Below are positions 53,644-60,246 of a stretch of 64,000 bases of DNA, in pieces (position 1 is the stretch's first letter; each line of letters begins with the position of its first letter). The translations under genes were made by a program, and so were the position numbers. The DNA comes from JAFKFH01 sp017307375. Lineage in GTDB: Bacteria > Pseudomonadota > Alphaproteobacteria > Ferrovibrionales > Ferrovibrionaceae. Below the pieces are notes generated by a model. It was given only the letters and a program-made list of their open reading frames with translations. It was not told the origin of the DNA and searched no databases. The stretch covers positions 6,696,001 to 6,760,000 of the forward strand of contig OZ245874.1 in the NCBI GenBank assembly GCA_965229335.1, written 5' to 3'.

Positions 53644-54506
53644 GCCAGCCTCCCGAACAGGCCCTGCGGCCGCCAGTAGAGGACGACGGCGGTCACCGCG
53701 AAAATCGCGAAGGCACCGGCTTCGGGCAGAAAGTACTTGCAGGCGACATCGGCGAGGCCGAGCAGCAGCGCCGCGACCAGCGTGCCGGTCATCGACCCGA
53801 AGCCGCCGACCGTCACCACGATCATGATGAAGACCAGGTATTTCAGCGGGAAGGACGGATCGAGGCCGACGAGATTGACGCTGAGCGCGCCGCCCAGCCC
53901 GCCGAGACCCGAACCCAGCGCGAAAACCACTGTGAACAATCGACCGACATCGATGCCGCAGGCGGTCGTCATGGCCCGGTTGTCGACCGCGGCGCGGATG
54001 CGGACGCCGAGCCGCGAACGCTCGAGGGCCGTCACCAGGCCGATGGTGATCGCCGCGCCCAGCGCCAGCAGGAACAGGCGATAGGCCGAGACCTCGATCG
54101 GCCCGAAGGCGACGCGGCCGGTCAGGTAGCCGGGCATAACGATCGCCTGCTGGCCCGCACCGAAACCAAAGGTCGCTGACGCAATCGCCATGAAGACCAC
54201 GCCGATAGTCAGCAGCACCTGGTCGAGTTCGCCGGCGGCATGCAGCCGCCGGCAGATCGTCATCTCGAACAGGGCGCCGGCGATGGCGGCGACGGCAAAG
54301 GCAGCCGGCAGCGAAGCGAGGAACGGCAGCCCGAGATCGCGCATCGCGACGACCAGGACATAGCCGCCCAGCATCGCCGTCGCGCCATGGGCGAGGTTGG
54401 CGAACCCCATCAGCCCCATGGTGATCGACAGGCCGCAGGCCATGAAGAACAGCACGATGCCATAGGCCAGGCCGTTGAAGCCGAGCTCGGCCAGCTCGGC
54501 GATCAC
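53640..54506 (-). CDS. livH: Liv-type permease LivH, system 3 (GTG start)
   Basis: This 288-residue permease has landmarks GIVLFFMACGLSITMGLMGFANLAHGATAMLGGYV, ERSRLGVRIRAAVDNRAMTTACGI and YLVFIMIVVTVGGFGSMTGTLVAALLLGLAD. The start is a GTG at 54506 that overlaps the binding-protein stop by 4 bp (GTGA). The open frame extends further upstream, but residues there are not membrane-like and overlap the binding protein, so the GTG is preferred. It pairs with LivM of the same operon. Confidence 0.9.
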   Translation of the reverse strand: MIAELAELGFNGLAYGIVLFFMACGLSITMGLMGFANLAHGATAMLGGYVLVVAMRDLGLPFLASLPAAFAVAAIAGALFEMTICRRLHAAGELDQVLLTIGVVFMAIASATFGFGAGQQAIVMPGYLTGRVAFGPIEVSAYRLFLLALGAAITIGLVTALERSRLGVRIRAAVDNRAMTTACGIDVGRLFTVVFALGSGLGGLGGALSVNLVGLDPSFPLKYLVFIMIVVTVGGFGSMTGTLVAALLLGLADVACKYFLPEAGAFAIFAVTAVVLYWRPQGLFGRLA

Positions 54507-55669
54507 GGCAGCCCCGCCGGCGCGACGTTCGGGTAACTGTCGATCTCGATGTTCTCGAGGCGCCCGCCACGCCGCTCGACCCGGCGGATATAGACGGTCT
54601 GGACGATGTCGCGATCGGCGTTGATCTCGATCGGCCCGCGCATCGAGGCGTGTTTCCACCCCTTCAGCAACTCGATGGTCCGGTCGGCATCGATCCTGCC
54701 CTGCTGGGCCTCGGTCACCTTGTAGATCGCGGCGAGTGCATCATAGGCAGCGACGGAAGTGAAGTTCGCCCGGACCTTGCCGCCGCTCAAGCCCTCCAGC
54801 TCGCGCACGAAGGCCTGGTTCTCGGGCGTGTCGTGCGCGGTCGAGTAATGGAACGACGTGATCAGGCCGATGCCGGCATCGCCCAGCGTGTCGATCAGCG
54901 TCTCCTCGGTCATGTCGCCGGTTGCCAGCAGCTTGATGCCGGCATCGGCCAGGCCCGCCTCGCGGAACGCCTTGACGAAGGTCGGGGCCTGCTCGCCCGC
55001 CGGGACGAAGACGAAGACGGCATCGGGCTTCACGCCCTTGATGCGCTGCAGGTAGGAGGCGAAATCGGGGCTGCGCAGCGGCACGCGCACAGCCCCCACG
55101 ACCTCGCCGCCGTTCTGGCGGAAGGTCTTCTGGAAGGCGGCCTCCGCCTCGATGCCGGGGCTGTAGTCGGAGACGACCGTATAGACCTTCTTCACGCCGT
55201 TCTTCGATGCCCAGTGGCCCAACGGGCTCGATACCTGCGACAGGGTGAAGGAGACGCGGGCACCGAACGGCGCCTTGGGCAGAAAGACGGTAGACCCGGC
55301 ATTCATGCTCACGACCGGGATCCTGGCTTCGGTCGAGACCGCGCCGACCGAGACCGCGTTCGGGGTGAAATCGAGGCCGGTGAACATCTCGACCTTGTCG
55401 CGCGTGACCAGTTCCTGCGCCAGGCGGCGCGAGACGTCGGGGGCGGGCCCGGTGGTGTCGCGCCTGATGATCTCGACCGGGCGGCCGGCGACCGTGCGGC
55501 CGTTCTTGCGGAAGAACAGCTCGATTGCCTGGTCGATCTGCTGCCCGGCCGCGGCATAGGGGCCGGAATAGGCGAACAGCAATCCGATCTTGAGGGGATC
55601 GCCCTCGGCCTGCGCCGGCTGCGACGCGACGAGCGCGGCCACCGCGGCGGCCATGACCAGCTTCTTCAT
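54503..55669 (-). CDS. Liv-type periplasmic binding protein, system 3
   Basis: This 388-residue binding protein has a signal peptide MKKLVMAAAVAALVASQPAQA, cut before EGDPLKIG. The mature protein shows KIGLLFAYSGPYAAAGQQIDQAIELFF, typical of Peripla_BP_6 proteins from aromatic-acid ABC systems. It differs from the other three binding proteins of the window, so its ligand is probably distinct. It sits between the RraA-like aldolases and livH in the long operon, tying import directly to ring cleavage. A hydroxylated or methoxylated benzoate is the likely ligand, by context. Confidence 0.9.
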   Translation of the reverse strand: MKKLVMAAAVAALVASQPAQAEGDPLKIGLLFAYSGPYAAAGQQIDQAIELFFRKNGRTVAGRPVEIIRRDTTGPAPDVSRRLAQELVTRDKVEMFTGLDFTPNAVSVGAVSTEARIPVVSMNAGSTVFLPKAPFGARVSFTLSQVSSPLGHWASKNGVKKVYTVVSDYSPGIEAEAAFQKTFRQNGGEVVGAVRVPLRSPDFASYLQRIKGVKPDAVFVFVPAGEQAPTFVKAFREAGLADAGIKLLATGDMTEETLIDTLGDAGIGLITSFHYSTAHDTPENQAFVRELEGLSGGKVRANFTSVAAYDALAAIYKVTEAQQGRIDADRTIELLKGWKHASMRGPIEINADRDIVQTVYIRRVERRGGRLENIEIDSYPNVAPAGLP

Positions 55670-55698
55670 GATGTTTCCTCCCGTTTGTTTTGGTTCGT

Positions 55699-56289
55699 TC
55701 AGGCGAGGTCGTAGATATCGAGCGTGGTTTCGCCCCCTTTCAGCCGCTCGATGACGGTCGCTTCCTTGGCGGCGCGCGCGGCCGCACGGTCCAGAATCGC
55801 AGCAACGCGCTCTTCCCGAAGGACGACGACGCCGTCCGCATCGCCGACGATGCGATCACCGCGCGCCACGGTGACGCCCCCGATGGTGACGGGCGCGCCC
55901 AATGTGCCGCGGGCATCCCGGTCCTTGCCCGTGCCGCGGATGCACAGGCCGCGGGCAAAGACGGGGAAGCCGACCAGGGCCAGGTCGGCCTGGTCGCGCA
56001 CGCAGCCATCGATGACGAGACCGCCAAGGCCGCGGACCTGCGCCGCCGTGCTCATGATCTCGCCCCAATAGCCGGCCTCGTGATGGTCGCCGACATGGAC
56101 CACCAGCACGTCGCCGGGCGCCGCCGCATAGATGGCGCGATGCAGCCAGAGATTGTCGGCCGGCGGGCTCTGTACAGGAAAGGCCGGCCCGTCGAGGCGC
56201 CAGCCCGCCGCGACCGGCTTGATCGCCGAGGGCAGCGCGCCCCACTGGCCGGCCGCCTCGAACAGGGTGGCGGTCGGGAACGCCGTCAT
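55699..56289 (-). CDS. RraA/LigK-like aldolase paralog 1
   Basis: This 196-residue protein of the RraA-like family contains class II pyruvate aldolases such as 4-carboxy-4-hydroxy-2-oxoadipate (CHA/HMG) aldolase. The active-site DGxxRD motif is present in LVIDGCVRDQADL, and GDRIVGDADGVVVL is the C-terminal conserved segment. The N-terminal part is shorter than in paralog 2 and starts MTAFPTATLFEAAGQWG. It would cleave CHA to pyruvate and oxaloacetate as the last step of the oxalomesaconate route. The start overlaps the paralog 2 stop by 4 bp. Confidence 0.8.
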   Translation of the reverse strand: MTAFPTATLFEAAGQWGALPSAIKPVAAGWRLDGPAFPVQSPPADNLWLHRAIYAAAPGDVLVVHVGDHHEAGYWGEIMSTAAQVRGLGGLVIDGCVRDQADLALVGFPVFARGLCIRGTGKDRDARGTLGAPVTIGGVTVARGDRIVGDADGVVVLREERVAAILDRAAARAAKEATVIERLKGGETTLDIYDLA

Positions 56290-56936
56290 GACGCCGCCCG
56301 CTGCTGCAGGGCATGGTAGCCATGGGCGGTGCGCGCCTCCTTGAGCGACATCCCGGCAGCGACCGCTGCCCGGATCCTGGCTTCGGCCGCTTCGATCGCC
56401 CGCGCCCGCTCGAGGATCTCGGCCTCGCGGCTGCGCGGCAGCACGACGACGCCGTCGGCATCGCCGAAGACGAGATCGCCCGGTTCCACCCGCACGCCGC
56501 CGATCGAGACCGGGCCCTGCACCGCCTCCAGCATCACCCGGTCCTTGCCGGTGCGCATGTAGTGGCCGCGCGAGAAGATCGGGTAGCCGAGTTCGAGGCT
56601 GCGGGCACTGTCGCGGCAGACCCCGTCGATGACCGTGCCGGCCAGCCCGCGGGCATGGCCGACCATGGTCAGGATGTCGCCCCACACGGTCGCGTCGAGG
56701 CGGCCGCCATTGTCGATGACGACGACGTCGCCGGGGCCGAGGTCGTCGATGAAGTCGCCGACCGTGCCGCCGGCCGTCCCGGTCGGCAGATAGCGCAAGG
56801 TGAAGGCACGGCCGACGACGCGAAATGCCCGGTCGAGCGGCTTCAGCCCGAGACATTGCCCGGCGACACCGCAGCGATCGAGGGCGTCGGACACCGTCGA
56901 GGTCGAGATTTCGGCCAGCAGGGCCTCGCTGTTCAT
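56286..56936 (-). CDS. RraA/LigK-like aldolase paralog 2
   Basis: This 216-residue RraA-like protein has the most typical CHA/HMG-aldolase sequence of the three. STSTVSDALDRCGVAGQCLGLKPL is at the N-terminus, FIDDLGPGDVVVIDNGG carries the substrate loop, TVIDGVCRDSARSLELGYPIFSRG has the catalytic Arg-Asp, and GDLVFGDADGVVVLPR follows. It is the best candidate for the true 4-carboxy-4-hydroxy-2-oxoadipate aldolase. It lies two bases after paralog 3 and overlaps paralog 1 by 4 bp. Confidence 0.84.
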   Translation of the reverse strand: MNSEALLAEISTSTVSDALDRCGVAGQCLGLKPLDRAFRVVGRAFTLRYLPTGTAGGTVGDFIDDLGPGDVVVIDNGGRLDATVWGDILTMVGHARGLAGTVIDGVCRDSARSLELGYPIFSRGHYMRTGKDRVMLEAVQGPVSIGGVRVEPGDLVFGDADGVVVLPRSREAEILERARAIEAAEARIRAAVAAGMSLKEARTAHGYHALQQRAAS

Positions 56937-56938
56937 TT

Positions 56939-57592
56939 TCAATCCTCCAGCATGCGTTCGTAATTGCCGGCCATCACCTGGCCGACCGGCCGCCCGGCGC
57001 GGACCGCCGCGATCATCGCGGCCTCGCGCGCCATCAGCCCTTCCGCGATCGTCACGATCTCGTCGATCCGCGCTGCCGACAGCAGCAGGGTCCCGCTGCC
57101 GTCGCCGAAGAACCAGTCGCCGGGCGCGGCCAGGATGCCGCCGATGGTGACGGGCTCGCCGAAGGCGATCTCGATCACCCGGCCGCGCGCGGTCGTCGGC
57201 ACGGCGCCGCGGGCGAAGACGGCAAAACCGAGCTGGCGGCTCTCGTCGAGATCGCGACACATGCCGTCGACGACAACGCCCGCGACACCCTGGTGATGGG
57301 CCGCACAGGACAGGATCCCGCCCCAGCCGGCACAGTCGCCGCGGCTGTGATGCTCGACGAGGATGATATCGCCTGGCGCGGCCGCCTCGACCGCCCGGGT
57401 GCCAAGATGGCGTTCGGACGGGCGGCCGTCGGCGGGGCCGAGACGCATGGTGAGGACGGGGCCGAACACCGGACGGTCGCCCGACAGGCGGGCGAGGCCC
57501 GCGGCAACCCCTTTCAGCCCGATCCGGTCCAGCGCGTCGGACAGCACGCAGCTGTCGAGACGGCCGAGACGCCGGCGCAGATCCCCGCTCAT
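56939..57592 (-). CDS. RraA-like paralog 3
   Basis: This 217-residue RraA-like protein starts MSGDLRRRLGRLDSCVLSDALDRIGLKGVAAGL. It keeps the catalytic VVVDGMCRDLDESRQLGFAVFARG. The C-terminal conserved GDADGVVVLP of the other two is replaced by GDGSGTLLLSAAR, so substrate or metal handling may differ. The ATG at 57592 overlaps the dioxygenase stop by 4 bp. It may have taken a role other than CHA cleavage, for example a decarboxylase or tautomerase-like step. Confidence 0.8.
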   Translation of the reverse strand: MSGDLRRRLGRLDSCVLSDALDRIGLKGVAAGLARLSGDRPVFGPVLTMRLGPADGRPSERHLGTRAVEAAAPGDIILVEHHSRGDCAGWGGILSCAAHHQGVAGVVVDGMCRDLDESRQLGFAVFARGAVPTTARGRVIEIAFGEPVTIGGILAAPGDWFFGDGSGTLLLSAARIDEIVTIAEGLMAREAAMIAAVRAGRPVGQVMAGNYERMLED

Positions 57593-58578
57593 GGTTGCCG
57601 CCATTCGGCAAAGCAGATGCCGGTGCCGGTACCGGCCGGCGTGCGATAACCCGGCAGGTAGTCGACCCAGTCGAGGCTGAGATGTTCGACGGCGCCGGCG
57701 ACGCAGACCCAGTTGCGGATTTCCGAACTGCCGGCATTGAGCTTGGCGACGGGCAGGCTGCGCAGGGCGTCGGCATCATGAGCGCGCAGGGCATCGATGA
57801 TCGTGCGGTCGAATTCCTCGTCGACCAGGAAATGGCTGAGGCCGCCGGAAGCGACGATACCGACGCGGAGATCCTCTGGATAAGCCTCGACCGCCCGGCG
57901 GATCGCACGGCCGATATCGTGGCAGCGGCGCGGTGTCGGCTGGCTGGGCGGGTAATAGGTATTGAGGAATACCGGCACGACGGGCACCGGGTCGCCGGTC
58001 AGCAATCGGCGATGCACGAAACCGAACGCATGCCCCTCACCCATCCCGTCCGGCAGGCCGTTGGCGGTCGCGACGTCGAAGTCGTCGGCGATCAACCGGT
58101 CGATCACATGCCGCGCCAGCTGATGGTGGACCGGATAGTCGCGCGGACCGTCGGTTTCGAAGTAACCGGGAGCGGCACGGCCCAGCCATTCCGGACGGTA
58201 GCGGCCGTGATAGACATTGTTCCTGATCGTCGCCCCCCAGTAGACGAGCAGCGGCGGCAGGTTGCGATCATCGAGCACTTCCTTCTGGTCGTCGCCGACG
58301 ACGATCAGCGCGTCGAGCCGCGCCGCGGCGATGACCTCGGCCAGTCGGGCGATATCGGCCTGCGCCCGGGCGTGACGGCCGGCCAGCAGGTCGCCGGCCG
58401 CAAGCCCCGCGACTGCCGGCGATGCGGCGGCCAGCAGCGCCGCGTAAGTCGTCGGCCGGCCCTGCCGGTCGAGATGGTCGATGCCCATGTCGCGTTCGAC
58501 ATAGAGCGGCATGTCCTCGACCGGCGAACTCAGCATCGGCGTGTGGGAGGTGCCGATGCCCAGGACGATACGGGCCAT
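57589..58578 (-). CDS. LigB-type (class III) extradiol ring-cleavage dioxygenase
   Basis: This 329-residue protein has the LigB fold: MARIVLGIGTSHTPML with iron ligand H12, VASGGLSHFL with the catalytic base H249, and NAGSSEIRNW with the third iron ligand E286. Where protocatechuate 4,5-dioxygenase LigB has its second iron ligand (a histidine after NDH), this protein has GDDQKE at 95-100, a variant seen in part of the family. No LigA-like small subunit gene is present. Located beside a LigJ-like hydratase and RraA-like aldolases, it most simply acts as a gallate-type dioxygenase giving 4-oxalomesaconate directly. Confidence 0.82.
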   Translation of the reverse strand: MARIVLGIGTSHTPMLSSPVEDMPLYVERDMGIDHLDRQGRPTTYAALLAAASPAVAGLAAGDLLAGRHARAQADIARLAEVIAAARLDALIVVGDDQKEVLDDRNLPPLLVYWGATIRNNVYHGRYRPEWLGRAAPGYFETDGPRDYPVHHQLARHVIDRLIADDFDVATANGLPDGMGEGHAFGFVHRRLLTGDPVPVVPVFLNTYYPPSQPTPRRCHDIGRAIRRAVEAYPEDLRVGIVASGGLSHFLVDEEFDRTIIDALRAHDADALRSLPVAKLNAGSSEIRNWVCVAGAVEHLSLDWVDYLPGYRTPAGTGTGICFAEWRQP

Positions 58579-58583
58579 CGCGC

Positions 58584-59615
58584 TTACTCGGCCGCCGCCG
58601 CGGCAGGCAGCTTCAGCCGGCTGAACACGCGCCGGGCGTTGCCCTCGAAGATCGCGTGGCGATCGGCGGCAGTGAGGCCGGGGATCTCCTCGATCAGCGG
58701 CCTGATGTCGTCGAACTGGCGGCCGGTTTCCGGATCGATCGCCGAGCCCGAACCCGGATTTTCGGTACCGAACAGCACGCGATCGCTGCCGACCAGCCGG
58801 ATCAGCATTTCCAGCGAATTGCGGTTGTGCAGCACCGTGTCGAAGTAGAGGCGCCTCAGGCTGTCGTCGAAACTTTCCTTCAGCGGCACGTCCTTGTTCA
58901 TCTGGGGATGCAGCCGCTCGGCCCGCCAGCGTCCGACCTGATAGGGAATCGAGCCGCCGCCATGGGCGACGATGATCTTCAGGGTCGGGAAATCCAGGAA
59001 GACGCGCGAATTGGCCAGGGACAGCACCGCCAGGCTTTCTTCCGAGATGAAATGCATCGAATAGGTCTCGCGACCCCATTTGCATCCGGTCGAGTGGATC
59101 AGCGCGGGCACGTCGAGGGCGCAGAGCTTCTCGTAGAGCGGATACCAGTATTCGTTGTCGAGGGTCGGGGTCGAATTGTCGCCCTCGCCCGGGTCGGTAT
59201 CGAGCAGGGTGCCGACGAAACCGAGCTCGGTGACGCAGCGTTCCAGCTCGGCCAGGGCCACCGTCACCGGCTCGCCACCGACCTGGGGCAGGCCGCAGAC
59301 CCCGGCAAAGCGGGTCGGATAGGCGCCGACCAGCTCGGCGATGTAGTCGTTCACCGCCATCGTCCAGTGCTGCACCATCCGGACCGGCTTTTCGCCGTGC
59401 ATCGCCATGAACGGACGCGGCGACAGCAACTGCAGATCGGTGCCGAACCTGTCCATGATCGCAAGGTTCTTGAGCGTCTCCGGATGGTCGCGCACCAGTT
59501 CGGCCGGCAGGTTCGGGCGCACGAAGCCGTGGGCGCCGCGCGCGCCGAGCAGCGCGGCCTTCCAGGCGTAAAGCTGGGGGGCCGCAAGGACATGGGCGTG
59601 GACGTCGATAATCAT
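58584..59615 (-). CDS. Amidohydrolase-fold protein, LigJ-like 4-oxalomesaconate hydratase
   Basis: This 343-residue metal-dependent amidohydrolase of the ACMSD/LigJ branch begins MIIDVHAHVLAAPQLYAWKA with the HxH metal ligands H6 and H8. Further metal or active-site landmarks are PALIHSTGCKWG, IIVAHGGGSIPYQVGRW and RVLFGTENPGSG. LigJ hydrates 4-oxalomesaconate to 4-carboxy-4-hydroxy-2-oxoadipate; ACMSD-like decarboxylases are the main alternative. Adjacent LigB-like and RraA-like genes favour the hydratase. It is the first gene of a 13-gene operon. The ATG at 59615 has AGGAG nine bases upstream; a TTG three codons earlier is also in frame. Confidence 0.8.
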   Translation of the reverse strand: MIIDVHAHVLAAPQLYAWKAALLGARGAHGFVRPNLPAELVRDHPETLKNLAIMDRFGTDLQLLSPRPFMAMHGEKPVRMVQHWTMAVNDYIAELVGAYPTRFAGVCGLPQVGGEPVTVALAELERCVTELGFVGTLLDTDPGEGDNSTPTLDNEYWYPLYEKLCALDVPALIHSTGCKWGRETYSMHFISEESLAVLSLANSRVFLDFPTLKIIVAHGGGSIPYQVGRWRAERLHPQMNKDVPLKESFDDSLRRLYFDTVLHNRNSLEMLIRLVGSDRVLFGTENPGSGSAIDPETGRQFDDIRPLIEEIPGLTAADRHAIFEGNARRVFSRLKLPAAAAAE

Positions 59616-59839
59616 CGGCCGCAACTCCTGATCGGATGCAGATGGGGAAGGCGCAGGGAATGGTTTAGCCGCAGGGCACCAGCCGCACCCGTCGGACCGA
59701 AGGGTGCGTCGCTCGACGCCGGCGCTGTCGCTCAGTTCACGTAGCGGGATGCATAAGGCTTATTTTCCTCCCGGATTGTTTCGGCCATTGGCCGCTTGGT
59801 TGAGACCAGGAAACCATCGGATTGCTGGGGCGTCAACAA

Positions 59840-59853
59840 AAATGAATTCATTT
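59840..59853. promoter_or_regulatory. 14-bp palindrome upstream of the aromatic operon
   Basis: AAATGAATTCATTT is a perfect palindrome about 225 bases ahead of the first gene of the minus-strand operon and about 47 bases before the PQ-loop gene. On the minus strand a TTGACG follows immediately (59836-59831), a good -35 candidate. It could be the operator for the operon's TetR protein. Confidence 0.5.
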
Positions 59854-59900
59854 CCAGTTTTTGAACCGGAACCCCGTTCCGGGCGCTGCGTTGCAGCATC

Positions 59901-60164
59901 ATGTGGACCGAACTGATCGGCTGGCTGGCTGCCGGCATCCTGCTTGCGACCGTGGCGCGCCAGGTCTATGCGCAATGGCGCAGCGGCAGCGCGCAGGGGG
60001 TCTCGAAATGGCTGTTCGTCGGCCAGATCGTCGCCTCGGTCCTGTTCGTCGCCTATTCCTGGCTTGTCGGAAACTGGGTCTTCGTCTCGACCAATATCCT
60101 GATGCTGATCACCGCCATCGTCGGCCAGGCGATCTACCTGCGGAACCGTCAGCGGCGGGCGTAA
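59901..60164 (+). CDS. PQ-loop (SemiSWEET-like) small membrane protein
   Basis: This 87-residue protein has three hydrophobic segments (ELIGWLAAGILLATVARQVYAQW, WLFVGQIVASVLFVAYSWLVG and WVFVSTNILMLITAIVGQAIYL). The PQ-loop-type motif appears as RQVYAQWRSGSAQGVSKWLF. This triple-helix unit is the size of bacterial SemiSWEETs, which dimerise to carry small solutes. The proline of the canonical PQ pair is not seen at the usual place, as in many alphaproteobacterial members, so transport activity is not certain. It appears to be a single-gene unit. Confidence 0.8.
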   Translation: MWTELIGWLAAGILLATVARQVYAQWRSGSAQGVSKWLFVGQIVASVLFVAYSWLVGNWVFVSTNILMLITAIVGQAIYLRNRQRRA

Positions 60165-60185
60165 CGGCCATCACGCAGTTTCCGC

Positions 60186-60209
60186 TTGAACCTACAGCGA
60201 CTGGAGGTT
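60186..60209 (+). promoter_or_regulatory. MerR-type operator/promoter of zntA
   Basis: TTGAAC (-35 candidate, 60186-60191) is followed by the dyad AACCTACAG / CTGGAGGTT (60189-60197 and 60201-60209) with a 3-nt centre and one mismatch. A dyad lying in the spacer just after the -35 is the hallmark of MerR-family promoters. It lies 38 bases before the zntA start. The -10 is weak, as these promoters often are. Confidence 0.65.
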
Positions 60210-60246
60210 GCACGGTCTGCGCAGAGCAAAGCGTGGAGGTCCAGTC

